Positions 20,966 through 32,962 of a DNA stretch of 64,000 nt are shown here, piece by piece. Each line of letters starts with the position of its first letter. Position 1 is the first letter of the stretch. The stretch comes from Ochotona curzoniae. Lineage: Eukaryota > Chordata > Mammalia > Lagomorpha > Ochotonidae. Made by a program: the position numbers and the translations under genes. Below the pieces are notes generated by a model. That model did no database searches. It saw only the letters and a list, made by a program, of their open reading frames with translations, and was not told the origin of the DNA. The stretch spans positions 13,276,501 through 13,340,500 of the forward strand of contig NW_024466607.1 of the NCBI RefSeq assembly GCF_017591425.1, written 5' to 3'.

Positions 20966-23935
20966 GAATGGTGTTTTCATCCCTGGAAGCTTCCTTCCCT
21001 GGAAGCGTTAGGAGCTAGCCACTGTCTGCTCACTGTCCACATGTCTGAGGAGCCGGAGAGCATGCGTCTTCAACGAGACACTTAGGCACTGAACAGAACT
21101 TGAAATATGTATCTCCCTGGCTGTACCGGTCATATCGACCCTGGGGAGTGTGTTTTCATGGTAGGGTTGAAGTTTTCAGTGCCTTTTGCTGCTGCCGTAC
21201 ACCTTCTGAAAGGGGAGTACGTGTGTATGTGTGTGTGACTGGTGCCCCGGGGTGGCTCCAGGAAGTGAGGACAGTCTAAAGATGGCTTCCATCTCTCAGC
21301 TGGGCTCAGTCTCTGAGTCAAGCTAGCCAGGCCTGGCGAGCTCAGCTGGGCGGAGGCATGCCCTCTTGTCAGTTTGACCGGCATCATCTCAGTTGTTTTT
21401 TACTACAGATCAACCAGCAGTCTTTCCTGGCCAGGAGAAATGTGCAGCTATAGCCTGTGCCCACTGACCTGTTCATACAGATTCCTGGGGGACAGGCTGA
21501 ACTGCAAAAGATGCTGTTAGGTTCCCAGGACTAGGCACCATTTTCAGTTATTTGCGCTACTCCTCCTGGGCTGGGGGAGATGTGCACCCACCCTCAATGC
21601 TCCGCTGTGGCTGCAGACAGCTCTAACAGTGAGACTTCTCCATTCATTGTGACTGCCTTCCCTGAACACTTTGGTCCATGGCTAGGCTTGCCAGCCCCAA
21701 GCCTCATTCCCTGCTGGGCTGATGAAGGCTTCCGTGGAGAAGACGTCTTCCAGGGCTCCATGCCACGCTTCCATCCCTTCACTTCTCCAAGGCTCTCCCT
21801 GAGAGGCCGACGCACTGACTGATGGCAACTGCCTCCCAGCCTGCTGCTTCAGGAGCCCGGCCTCCATATGCAGCTTGTCTAAGGAGAGGCCGGCCTGCTG
21901 CAGCCACGCAGTCTTCAACGCTAAGGCAGAGCGCATGGCACAGACGATCAGCCATGAACACTCCTTTTACACAAATCTCACGTCTTTTTGTTTTGTCCTC
22001 TCTCGTCTAATGGTTCTTTCAAAACTGCAGCCTACGTAGTGTGGTCAAAGCCCACACCTCTCTCCCCGCAGCGACATTTCTTGTTGAATCATCACACATA
22101 TAGGCCCAGGTACTCAAAGCCAACCACTGGTTTCTTTCCCTCTCCCGTCACCTTATCACGCAGGACACGCTGCAGAAAGTGGCAATCCCCAACCTCCCAA
22201 TGGTTTAGCGTGAGCCCCTGGATCCTGTGGCCTTGAGGCTGTGCCATGTTTTCTTACTCCGCACTCTCATGATTGATATCACACAGGCCCACCCCTCAAG
22301 GGCCCTCCCCTCTCCCACCTGGCATCCTTCCAGTCTGTGCTGATGCTCAGGTGAGATCTGCCACCTGCAGGACAGGCCAAGGTCCTCAGGTATTACGAGG
22401 GTACTGGTGTCACAGCGGCGCACCCAGCACTAGCAAGGGCCTTGCCGGCCTGACACCCCATATTGCCCCTTGCCTCTTCCTGCTCACCACCAGCACTGCC
22501 TCCCTCAGTGCCAGGGGGAGATTTGGTGTCACCCTAGTCTGTTATTGGATGTGCCTTCATTGGCCAGGGATAAAAATAATTGATGTTTTGCTGACATCAG
22601 TGGCCTCATTTCAGCTGCATACAACTTGCTCCTAGCATGCTCCCTGGGAACTTCAAGGAAATGACTGCAGGAGTCCCATGGGAACCTGCTGGACTCCTGG
22701 GAAGTTCCAGCAGATTTCCAGAAGGTCAGCGGGTCCAGGAGGAGAGGACCACCTCGCTTTCCGGCCCTCCCCAAACACTCCAAGTTTGATGCTTGTATCA
22801 CAAGTTTGAGAAACTTCTCCTGAACCCCAGAGCCCACTGCTCCCCCAGATAGCTGCTTCCCAGGACTCTCTGAGGTGTGGCTGCTTAGCAACTCACAGGG
22901 ATGCCCTCTGTGAGCACCAAGGAGCTGTTGGGAATTCCAGTCCACCTCTAGGGCTTTGCTTCTGCCAGAGCCACTCGGACTGAAATCATGACTCACTGGC
23001 TAATGATCCAGAACTGCATGTCTTCCAGAACCTGGGAATCTGATGATCAGGCGTTCCTGGGCTCCAGTTACCTCTGTACACTTCCTATTCAGCTGGCCAG
23101 ACAGATGCTGACTTCTCACCGCAGACTTCAACATTGCCCCCTGCTTTACCTCCTGTGTTTGCAGACAGCTCTGCGGTGGTTGGGGAAGGGGAGAAGGGGG
23201 GACTCAATGGAAAGCAGCAATGGTAATGCCTATTCTATCATAAACTGTGAGGTTGTTGATGGCGTTACTTGGGGCTGGAGGGAAAGGAGTAGACGTAAAA
23301 GGAAAAATAAAAATATAAAGGAGAGAGAGAATTGAAAACATCCTCTTGCAGAAAGGTGATTCCCCATCCAAACACGCGAAGAGGCAAAGACACAAAAGCA
23401 CCTGCGAGAAATGAGCTGGGTGACCTGAAAGCTGAGCCTGAGGCAGGGGAAGGCTGGCAAGTGCAGGCACATGGATGCCCCTCACATGAAAAGGCTGCTG
23501 GCAGGTGCAGGCTCTGCTGGTTCCCCACTCCCATCCCCGCAGTTCTGTCTGTGAGAGGACAAGCTCTACCATCTCTGCTCCATCATAAAGCAGGCTTCTC
23601 CTTTAACCCTGGAAGGTCCAGAGCACTGAATTCCAAAGTGTGCCTCACCCAGCCAGAGAGACACATTCACTGTGGCAGCTCTGGGCTGTCACTTCACTCC
23701 CGGTAAACACAGCAGAGGTTCCAAGGAGGCTGAGCAAAGACACCTGGAGCTCCTACGTGAACACAGCTTAGATGTTCCTTGTGGAAACAGAACACTTTGC
23801 AAATTAACAAAGAGAAAGGCACCCATCTTCCTACTCCCCACAATGCAGTCTTCTTGCAAACCTTTGGGTGCCTCCATTTCCAGTTTTGTTTGGCATCTGT
23901 GTGTCCATGGGATTGTGCTGTGCAAAACTGCCTTT
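20966..23935. other. Intergenic, no gene seen
   Basis: Nearly 3 kb of unique-looking, moderately GC-rich sequence with no SINE, unusual for this window. 22530-22640 and 23160-23340 hold purine-rich patches. Frames here are unsupported by splice sites or homology. Absence of SINEs may reflect constraint or chance. Confidence 0.4.
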
Positions 23936-23939
23936 ACAC

Positions 23940-24222
23940 TCATTTCTTTTCACTTTATTTCAAAGGCAGACAGAAAGAGAGTGATCTTCTGTTAGTTCAT
24001 TCCTCAAATGCCTGCAACATGCAGGGGTAGGCCGGGACAAAGCCAGGAGCCAAAGAGTTCATCCAGGTCTTCCAAATGTTGGCAGGGCCCCAAGCACTTG
24101 GGCCTTGCTGTCATCCTGCATTCTCATCTAAGAAGCTGGACTTGCAAGTGGGACACTGGCACTCTGACACGAGATGGAGATGTCCCAAGTGGCATCTGAA
24201 CCACTGTGCCCAACGCCACCTC
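23940..24222 (-). mobile_element. C SINE, older
   Basis: Minus-strand copy: 'cactttatttcaaaggcaga', 'gttcattcctcaaatgcctg', 'caagcacttgggccttgctg', head complement 'tctgaaccactgtgcccaac'. Confidence 0.85.
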
Positions 24223-24227
24223 CTCGT

Positions 24228-24385
24228 CAATGCTTTCAAAAACATTTACTTCTTTAAGATGTCAGTTGTATCAGAAAACTTTGAAAATACCCTTCATAAA
24301 GCAGAGGAATCACTATCAGCAACAGTTCTACAGAGACCATGGCTAATATTTACCGCTGGCTATTGCAATGCAAATCTGCTCTACA
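24228..24385. promoter_or_regulatory. Candidate regulatory element with octamer motif
   Basis: A non-repeat AT-rich stretch with a perfect POU octamer 'atgcaaat' at 24368-24375, immediately preceded by 'tattgca' so that a C/EBP- or SOX-like half site adjoins it. Its neighbours are SINE and unique DNA. Regulatory role is inference. Confidence 0.25.
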
Positions 24386-26340
24386 GATTTTTACCCCGAC
24401 AGACACCAGCTCCTCAGTGCCCTGCTCCCTCCCTCTGCTGCACAGGGAAACAGAAGGCTTCTCACCACTAGCACGGTGCACAGGCCATGTTCCTGACCTG
24501 TGGGTCAGGCAGCAGCAGCCCAGGATACAGAAACCTACAGAGGGCCAAACACCCAGTGGAGACGGAGAGAACAGCTCTGCTATCTTTCTCATCCCACACC
24601 CTTCAGCTTGCAGACACATATCAAAGCCAGACTGCACTTTCCACCTGCCTGGCAGAAACATCTCTGCCTTTGTGTCCGATGAGGCTGATAAGAAACAGAA
24701 CATAATTTCAGGGGGTGAGCGATGTGATTCATCGCCTAAAGCCATAGCCACAAAGCTGCCTGGGATTGTCTGGATTTATTTGATGTCCGCGGTAACAAAA
24801 ATGAGCTCCGAGACTCAATAAGCAGGAAGGGGATATTGCTTCCGGGCAACACAACCCGAAGAGCGGTCACAGCTCCACGTGGCCCAGAACCAACCATCAA
24901 ATGCCCACGCTACCGGGGGTGGGTGCTGAAGATGGAGTGTCTGGAGGCTGCTCCCAGACAGGAAGGAGCTGGGTTCAGAGGAAATGGCCAAGGACTGAAA
25001 CCATCAATGGGTCACATGTCCTCAGCACCACTCCCGGTCAAGGGGCTGAGTCAAAATTTTCAAATGTGGCTCTTGTCTTCGATTGGGTCCTCCAGAAGTA
25101 CAGACTGGTTTGGAAAGTGTCATGTAGTGATGTACTAAGGGCCCAAGGAGGAGTAGAGCGCAAGAAGCAGGCTGGAGCAGGGGAGGAGCAAAACCAAGAT
25201 CATAGCTCAGCTGGAGCAGGTTTCTGGAGTATGAGTTGTCACAAGTTGCCCCACCCCAAGGCAAAAGCCTGGCTTTTCATATTCCACTTCACATCCTTGG
25301 CCACACTCTGGGTGGATGGTACTGTACAGGCCGCTTAGAAGCTTCCAGTTAGCTGGGCCTGGCACCATAGAGGAGGTGGCACTGCTAAATGGATGACAGC
25401 AGCCACTACTCTAGTCATCCAGGGGTACCTGTGGCCTTCACCAGAGACCCTACTAATTCTGGAGTCCCTTCCCCATCAAAGGTGATGTGGAAGGTGCCTG
25501 AGTAGCATGAGGCTCAAATGTGCCCCCTGGAAGTTGAAACTTCCTAATTAGCCAGAATGCTGAGCTCTGGGCCTTGGTCAGCTTTGGGAGAGGTCTGGCT
25601 GCAAGTCTTGCCTCCAGGTGATCTGCACTCCACTCCACTGAGGTACAGCTGGCTCTGCCATATTGGCCCTCTCTGATGAAGCCAGAAGTGCTAGCCTTTT
25701 GCCTCTGCACCAAAGTCCTGACTCCTTTACATCTGTATTAGGGAAGTCCCAGAGTGTGAGGGAATTTGCTGAGGCCACCAACAAGCCAGAAAAGACAGGA
25801 GATGGGCACCAGGATACCTGGCTAGGGTGCCCACCTTGGGTCTTGGACATAGCACTCGTCCTGAGTCTGCTCTTCTCATCTGCAGCACAGGAGAGTTGCA
25901 TGAGGGAAGGCCTTAGCCCCTTTGGGGCCTGCAGTTTCACATGCCAGCTCCCCTCTTTCTCATCTTCTGCATCCAGTCAGACTACACCAACTACCAAGAA
26001 ACACCCCCAGAGTGTTTCTCCACAGGGACACTGAAACGGATGCAGAGACTACTAATTTTTCTGGGTGATTTGGAGAAGAGAAAAATGTACAAATAAAGAG
26101 GATTTTTAAGATTCCAGAACGGGATTTGCCACTGGACTATCTCAATTGGCTGCTGGCATGGTTCTAATGGGCTGTAAGAGGATCAGGATATTTGCATCCC
26201 TTTATTCCAATAGCCAGAGACACGAAGTAAGACAATGAGGCAAACTGGAAAGGAGAAAGGTCTCACACATTAAAAATGATTGTCAGTTAATTCTGATACC
26301 CTAAGGCATGGTCTGTTCCAGGTTCGACAAACACACTCAT
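24386..26340. other. Intergenic, no gene seen
   Basis: Unique-looking sequence. Several frames of 100-160 codons overlap across strands (for example 24339-24821 and 24901-25338), but none has a recognisable domain, codon bias or flanking splice sites. Confidence 0.4.
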
Positions 26341-26349
26341 ATGGGTTGT

Positions 26350-26505
26350 GGACTTACTACGTGCACAAAAGCTGACCTTCCCAATCCTGACAGCAAGCTG
26401 AGGAGGAGGCTCTCATTTCCACCACTTTCATGACTTATGAACAGACAAGGACTGAGGGAGTCTTGCTTACGCGGGCACCCGAGTTCACAGAACTGTCATA
26501 TAGGG
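26350..26505 (-). mobile_element. MIR SINE
   Basis: Reverse MIR: 'gacttactacgtgcacaaaa', 'aggaggctctcatttccacc', 'gacttatgaacagacaagga' with 'cacccgagttcacaga'. Diverged. Confidence 0.55.
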
Positions 26506-26693
26506 GAGTCATCAGCAGCCCACTCCCTGACCACACTATTCACAAGCAGGGTAAGAAAGGGTAAAATGCAGCTAGAAGCTACTCTCAGGAAAAAACCAAT
26601 AGGAATCCACTGACATCCTGTGTCTTTGATTCTCTCCTTCATATCAGACCTAGATTTAATCAGACACCTTTTCATTTAGAGTAACTACAAAGT

Positions 26694-26713
26694 ATATTAA
26701 GTGCACTTAATAT
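26694..26713. repeat. Perfect 20-base palindrome
   Basis: 'atattaagtgcacttaatat' is identical to its reverse complement. About 20 bases further on, 'acagtttt' and 'aaactgt' form a second short hairpin. The block 26640-26815 is AT-rich and not an obvious SINE. It could be a transposon end or a regulatory element. Confidence 0.9.
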
Positions 26714-26814
26714 GGTTAATAAAAATCGAACAGTTTTCCAGAGAAACTGTTGTTTTGAAAACAGTCTTTGATACCTAGACTGAATATACATGTGCCAAGT
26801 CTCAAGGACGTTAT

Positions 26815-26842
26815 TTAAAATTTATTTAGAAGTCAAAGTTAG

Positions 26843-26877
<35 letters not shown>

Positions 26878-27085
26878 GAGTGAGTGAGAGAAAGGGAAAA
26901 CCTTTCATCCACTGGTTTACTCCCACAGCTGGCTGCAACAGCAGAGGCTGGGCCAGGCCAAAGCCAGGAGCTTCCTTTGATCTCCTACACGGATGCATAC
27001 ATCCAAGCAGTTGGGCCAACCTCTATTGCTCCCCCAGGTCATTAGCAGGGAGCTGGCTCAAGAGTGGAGGGCAGCTGAGGACCAC
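26815..27085 (-). mobile_element. C SINE, older, with internal CA expansion
   Basis: Minus-strand copy: tail 'aaaatttatttagaagtcaa', then a CA run, then 'catccactggtttactccca' and 'aaagccaggagcttcctttg'. The head end is not clear because a plus-strand SINE tail follows directly. Confidence 0.8.
26844..26886. repeat. (CA)n then (GAGT)n microsatellite
   Basis: About 15 CA units followed by three 'gagt' units, both inside the SINE at 26815. Confidence 0.95.
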
Positions 27086-27166
27086 TGTGACCACTTGGAG
27101 AGTGAACAGGCAGGCAGGAGCTTCCTGTGTGCCTCTCTACTTGTCAAATTAATTACAGTTTAAAAA
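27086..27166 (+). mobile_element. C SINE 3' end fragment, plus orientation
   Basis: 'tgtgaccacttggagagtga' followed by 'tgtgtgcctctctacttgtc' and 'aaattaattacagttt' is a SINE 3' end. It directly follows the minus-strand SINE body, giving a tail-out inverted arrangement. Confidence 0.6.
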
Positions 27167-27611
27167 TAGAACCAGAGTTCTAGTTCTGTTAGGTCCCACA
27201 ACACATTGGTGAAAAGCAGTGGAGCCTTCTGCAGCATGTTTAGAAGCTATGGATCCTTTTCTGCATATCTGGAAGGTGACCGCAGGGAATAAAGCAGACT
27301 GTGTCACAGCCCCTATCAGACTTTCCCAAGGGCAGACACCAGGCCTCTCTAGTGGACCGGACCCTCAGCATCAGGAGGGCTCTGGGCCATTCAGAACAAG
27401 GACAAAGGTCACAGCCAGACACACTTACGTTTCCAGGAAATTTAAAGCAGAAAGATTTTGGAGGGGTGGCAAGCCTACACACCCACTCTCCCACTGAGGT
27501 CCCCCTGGCTACAGTGGAGAAGGGAGAATAGACGTTGGGGAACCTGAGGTTACCACCTAACACTGCCTCTTGCAAAGAAGGATTTATTATTAATGTTATC
27601 TTTAAAATTTA

Positions 27612-27915
27612 TGCAGGAGTTGGTACTGTTGGGCAAACCCCGGCCTGAGATCCTGGAATCTCATTTGAGTGCTTATTCAAGTCCTGGATGCTCCACTTCC
27701 AATCCAGCTTCTAGCTGGTACACCTGACAAGGAAGCGGAAGATGGCCCAAGTGCTTGGACCCCTGCACCTGACGGAGTTCCACGTTCCTGGCTCTGACCT
27801 AGCCCAGCTTGGACCATTACAGACATTTGGGGGTGGGTGAAGCAATGGATGGAGTCTGTCTCTGTCTGTCTCTCTCTCTTTGACTCTGAAATAACTAAAT
27901 AAATCTTTTCTTTAA
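27612..27915 (+). mobile_element. C SINE, older
   Basis: Plus-strand copy from 'ggagttggtactgttgggca' through 'gatgctccacttccaatcca' and 'gatggcccaagtgcttggac' to 'aataactaaataaatctttt'. Confidence 0.9.
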
Positions 27916-28585
27916 TTCTTACAAAAAGTGTTCATTAGCCACAGCCTATTTGTTGTCATAGACTTTAATTATTCACAGATTACCCTAGAATGAGAAACTA
28001 TTTTCCTCTTGGCACATTCTCTAGCACCTCGTGGGACACGAGTTCAGTCCCTGGTTGGGAAGTGTGGTGGCACACATGGGATGGAGAGCAAGCCAAGCCT
28101 TCCCGGGGCAGGTTCTTACCTGGCAGCTAGCTGGGCTGAAAATCAAATTCTACATCAGGACAGGAAAGCAGGGCTGGGCGTCCACCTTGAAAGGCAAGAA
28201 AGCTTCCAGCATATTCTCCCCTTCTCTTTCTAATTTTGATTTTTTTTGTGTGTGTATGTTGTGTAAACATGTACTAGGAGCCAGAGAGGTCTCTTCTGTT
28301 CTACTTTAGGGTATGATTCACAGGCAACGAGGGTGACAAATGCATTTATCCCTGTAGCCAGGACCCTATGGAGGCACAGAAGGTCTCCACCACCAAGACA
28401 CCCTTGGTGCCAACTTCCTGAACATTAATCCTGATTCCACATACCACTTCATACATGAACACACACAGGCTACTCCCACTGCTTTCACCCATGTTTGGTG
28501 TTGCCTTTCTTAAAACATGACACAAATGTGAGAATACAAGTGGGCTCCTACATGTCTGCCTACTTTGACCCAGCCTTGTACTGTG
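27916..28585. other. Intergenic, no gene seen
   Basis: Unique-looking with a TGTG patch near 28250. The part from about 28400 may be decayed L1 continuous with the next feature. Confidence 0.35.
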
Positions 28586-28589
28586 AGAT

Positions 28590-28790
28590 TCAGTTAACTC
28601 TTCATGCCTTTGACTCATTTGTTTCTGTTCCTGAAGAATAGTGTTCGGTTCTATGGACAACACAGCACACTCCTCCTCCAGTTGATGGGTGTGTGCATGG
28701 GCTTTTTCTGGTTTTGAGCTCTTTTGCTAAAGCTCCTATAAAAGATTTCATATGTAAATGTCTTCTTCCAATTTTTTTCCTGCGCCAGCA
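28590..28790 (-). mobile_element. L1 LINE fragment
   Basis: 'ctccagttgatgggtgtgtg', 'gctttttctggttttgagct' and 'tttgctaaagctcctataaa' match, in reverse, the ORF2 end / 3' flank of old mammalian L1 in the same way as the piece at 1740. Non-coding remnant. Confidence 0.6.
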
Positions 28791-28935
28791 CTTAGCAGAA
28801 TTAGAAATCATAGTGCAGATACATGTTTCTCTTCCTGAGAATTCTGCTGCTCTCAAAGTTTTTAGCAGCAATCGTACAGTACCAGCAGCAATGTGTGAGT
28901 TTGTGTAGCTATATTTGGAGTGATTGGTCTCTTCT

Positions 28936-29195
28936 AAAAAACAAGACTATTTTATTTGTTTGAAAGACAGACATTTAGAGAGAAACAGACGGACTGGGAG
29001 AGGTCTTCCATCTGCTAATTCATTCCCTAAATGCCCACAACAGCCAGTACCGAATCTGGTCAAAAGGCAAAACACCAGAACTCCAATCTGGTCTCTCAAG
29101 TGGATGGCTGCTTAAGAGACCCAGAGTGAACTGGGAATGGCACTGGGACTTGATATGGGATGTACCACAAGCAGCATTTTAGTAACTGTATCAAA
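28936..29195 (-). mobile_element. C SINE, older
   Basis: Minus-strand copy: 'actattttatttgtttgaaa', 'catctgctaattcattccct', 'ctccaatctggtctctcaag'. The head end is diverged. Confidence 0.75.
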
Positions 29196-29224
29196 GCCCT
29201 CCTCTAGCTTCTTTTCTTTCTTTC

Positions 29225-29415
29225 TTTTAAAAGATTGATTTATTTTAATTAAATAGTTAGAGAGGGGGGAGAGATGGAGAGATCTTTCATCTACTGGTTC
29301 ACTCTTCAAATTGCCACAACAGCCAGAGCTGCACCAGTCTGAACCCAGAGATGGGAGCTCCTTACAGGTCTCCCATGTGGGCACAGGGATCCAAGACTTG
29401 GAGCCAAATCCAATC
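29225..29415 (-). mobile_element. C SINE, older, head missing
   Basis: Minus-strand copy: 'aaaagattgatttattttaa', 'catctactggttcactcttc', 'ggtctcccatgtgggcacag'. It stops near 'agacttggagcc', so the 5' half is missing. Confidence 0.8.
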
Positions 29416-30675
29416 CAAGTGTCTGACATTTTCTCAGGACAGTGACTCAGGGCTGGTACCACAGCTTTCCATTTGGGATAACTCTGCTGTATTCGCCGTT
29501 TAAAGTCACCTGCAAGGGTTTTTGGTGGCCTTTTGATTTGATGTGATATATCCACATTGATATCTGTATCTGCACATTAATATAGAAAATGTTGAGAATA
29601 TAGGATCTACTAAAAGAATGACAGTGACCATAAGTGTGAGGCTCGGAGAAGTAGCATGGTGGTAACAGCTGAGAGTCAACTGAAGTGCTATTTTTTTTTA
29701 ATTTCAAGTTATAGCTCAAACATACCTCAGGCCCAACATGGTAAGAGGATCAGGACTGGGAGGCACCTGCAGAAGACACTGTAACCTCCACACTACCCAG
29801 GAAAATGTGTCACTTGAGGTCAGACCTCAAATAGGGGAAATCTGTTGTTGGCCTAGAAGTTAACAACATCCTATCTCCCTGGAGCCTGTAGTCTGGGACT
29901 GCAGTCTCCTTTCCGTCTTCTAGAAAGTACCCTGGCTGCCTGGGAGAGAGTCCTGTGACACTGGGCACAGAGACCAACATCAATGGGCTGGAGCAGGAGG
30001 TGCTGGAGGCTTGCACAGAGTGGCCATTAGCGCACTACAAGAACTCTCTGCTGAGTCAAATTATGAGCAAGAATTGTATATCCTTGTGGTTTGCCTCCAA
30101 GCCCCTTCCATCTTGGGCTGGAGAAACCACTGTTAGAACATGCATACGGGGCAGATAAACTTCAGGGTTCTTTTAAGAGCTCCCGACCACTCTGTGGGGA
30201 GAGGCATTTCCATGGCCAAATGACATGACCACCCACCCTGACAAAGTAGGCATGTGCCAGGGAATAGCAGCTACCCCGGTCACAGGGCAGGTGTGAGGCC
30301 TCACCTAGGTTTAGGAAACCCGGGGGCAATACAGGTGTGAGTCCCACAGTGGGCTGACACAGAGTCAGCCCAGATAAGCAGCTGCTCCTGACACCTGTAG
30401 GCAGTGCCCAGAGGGGGCCCTCCCCACTGTCTATCACTCAGGATGCCACAGGCCGAGCCCCCATCCTGAACATACCTGCCACCAACATCAGCATGCAGGT
30501 ACAGCTTTGGCCTAATCCAGCCCCAGCTGTTGGGAGCATTTGAGGAATAAAACTGGTAGATAGAAGATCCCTTTTTGTCTCCTTTGTCTCTCCGCCATTC
30601 AAAATGCATTTAAAGAGCCTACACAGCACTCACGCTTTGGCACAAAGGAAGTGTTTGATGACTGGGGTATATTAC
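29416..30675. other. Intergenic, no gene seen
   Basis: AT-rich to about 29740, then moderate GC. No repeat I can name and no supported frame. Confidence 0.4.
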
Positions 30676-30989
30676 TGCAGGTTGGGTTTCCCCAATGCTT
30701 AAGATTGCAAGTGTTTCAGATTTGGGAGTATGGGAGTATCTGCACATACACAGTAAGTCATCTTGGGGATGCGACCCCAGCCCAAACACAGACCTTGCTA
30801 TACTTCACACACTCCTCATACAAACAGCCTGAGGGGAATGCGGAAAGGTGTCTTTAAAGTGTTGACATTTCAACAGCCTCAGCACGGGAGTTCAGGTGGA
30901 GAATTTCCCACTTGTGCTGTAATGTCTGTGCTCAGGCAGTTTCCAATTTGGAGCATTTTGGATTTCTGGATTGAGGAGCCCAATCTACA
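30676..30989 (+). mobile_element. Tigger-like (TcMar) non-autonomous DNA transposon, near complete
   Basis: The ends are imperfect inverted repeats: 'tgcaggttgggtttccccaa' at the start and 'ttgaggagcccaatctaca' at the end. Inside, 'catcttggggatgcgacccc', 'agcccaaacacagacc', and 'gagcattttggatttctgga' follow an ancient mammalian TcMar-Tigger-type consensus I recall. It has no transposase. I cannot assign the subfamily with certainty. Confidence 0.75.
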
Positions 30990-32329
30990 CTAATATTGAA
31001 AATACTCAATGGCAGTGTATGGAAGCACCCCTCTCCTACCACCTGGGGACCCCTGGGGAGCTGGCATGGGCTTTGGTTTCTCAGGCGCCAACTGACAGGG
31101 ACCTGGCCACCCTGGAGGGTTAGGGGGCCACTGACTGTGTCACTGCAGACTGCAGTCCTTGGGAATTCCTTCAGCATTCCAGCAGTGCCCAGCCCTACCC
31201 TAAACCCCTGCCCAGCGTCAACCCATGACTGGTCTGATCACAGTGAGTCACACCCGCCTCACTCAGCTCCCACATCATGCTTAATCAGCCGGACGAGATG
31301 GCATGTCCCCGCAGACTCACAGCAGCCTGATCACCCAGCACATCGTGGCAACGTTAGCTCATAGAGAGATTCCAGCAGCCTGGAGTGAGAAATGGGCAGC
31401 GAGGTGCTCAGAGAGGCCAGGCTGACTAGCTTCAAATAGGTGAATGTATTCATACCTGTGAAAGGGCTTGATAGTTTAGAACATAAAGAATTTTATGTCA
31501 TTTATATAGTATAGAGCAGTATTTTTTTTAAATGTAAGGATGGAAGGAACAAAATTTAAATGACAGTAAGGAGAATTACCAGGTTCTGGCTGAAAACTGA
31601 ACACAAGCCATCAGAGTTGAGTTCTGACCCCTGCCCAGTGGAGTGACCCAGAAACAGCTCCCTGTCAATCCTGACATCTCTCCTGTGTCACTCAGGAAGG
31701 AAAGAGATGAGTGTAGGACTCCTGATGGAGCTGCAGGTAGCCGATGCAGACCCTGGGGGCCGGCCAGCTCCCCCACCTCGTGCAGGCAAGCCTGACCAGG
31801 GAATGAGTGGGACTGGGGCCTTTGATCTTTCCCTGTTTCCTTTCCTCCTGGACCTGAGCTGTGCAGAAATAGGGCTACAACATCTCTTTGCTCTCTCTTG
31901 CCAATGATAATAATTCCTTTTACCCCAAGAATCTCAGGGGCCCAAGTCAGCCACAAGAGCTTGGAGGGAGTTCGGGATTGGGCGCAGACCCAGGGCAGAA
32001 CATAAAAGATTCAGCCTTGACATTTTACAGATGGAAACAGGTTTCTGCGCAGTCACGGCTGGGCCCGGAGAGAGAGCATTTTAATTCAGGCACTCTTTAC
32101 AATCCAGGCACTGCCCACGACACTGATGCCACCTGACCCTGACCTTCCGTTGGCTCTCACATGGTGGGCACCTCAGTTTCTCTCCAAGTGGGGGAGGCTA
32201 TAGCTGCAGGGCTGTGGGTGCCTGGTCCTCCTGGGGCACACAGCTTAACTGTCCCTACCTGTCATGAGGAAGGGTGGGCTTGCCTGGACTACTGTTTTGT
32301 ACTACGCAAAGGTCGCTGGCACACTATTG
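30990..32329. other. Intergenic, possible MIR remnant, no gene seen
   Basis: 31395-31500 ('gtgaatgtattcatacctgt' followed by 'gaaagggcttgatag') resembles a MIR core in plus orientation. The rest is unique-looking and no frame is supported. Confidence 0.4.
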
Positions 32330-32346
32330 CTCTGAGAAATATTCTT

Positions 32347-32666
32347 TTAAAGAGATCTATTTTTTTTATTGCAAAGGCATATCTGATTCACAGAGAAAAG
32401 GAGAGACAGAAAGATCCTTCATCCACTGGCCCACTCCCCAAATGGCTGCAATGGCCAGAATTGAGCCAATCTGAAGCCAGGAGCCTCCCCCAGTCTCCCA
32501 CACAAGTTCAGGGTCCCAAGGCCCCTGACCCATCCTCTATTGCCTTTCCAGGCCACAAGCAGGGAGCTGGAGGGGAAGCAGAGCAGCTGGGACATGAACC
32601 AGCACCCATATGGGACTCTGGCACCTGCAAGGTGAAGACTCAGCCACTGAAACATTGCGCTGGGCC
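32347..32666 (-). mobile_element. C SINE, young, with perfect 17-base target duplication
   Basis: Minus-strand full-length copy ending in 'ctgaaacattgcgctgggcc'. It is bounded by identical 17-base repeats 'ctctgagaaatattctt' at 32330-32346 and 32667-32683. That dates it as a recent insertion and fixes its limits exactly. Confidence 0.95.
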
Positions 32667-32689
32667 CTCTGAGAAATATTCTTACAAGA

Positions 32690-32962
32690 CATATTTTAAA
32701 GAGCAACAGGCAGAGAGAGAGAGAGAGAGATCTTCTCTCTACTAGTTTATTTCCTACAGCAGCCAGGGCTGAAACCTGGAGCTCCATCTGGGTCTCTACA
32801 TGAATGGCAGGGGCCCAAGTACTTGGGTCAGCTTCTGCTGCCTACCCAGGCACATTAGCAAGGAGTTGGACCAGGACCAGAAGTGGAACAGTTGGAATTC
32901 AAACAAGGGCCCTTACACGGGAATGCCAGCACAGCAGGCAGTAGCCTAACCTACAACACTAC
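32690..32962 (-). mobile_element. C SINE, older, next to younger copy
   Basis: Minus-strand copy with a GA run near 32712, then 'ggagctccatctgggtctct', 'caagtacttgggtcagcttc' and head complement 'gcctaacctacaacactaca'. The younger SINE at 32347 landed just beside its tail. Confidence 0.85.

Noticed and set aside
32161..32745. 194-codon plus-strand frame
   Set aside because: Most of it runs through a minus-strand SINE with a defined target duplication. It is not a gene.
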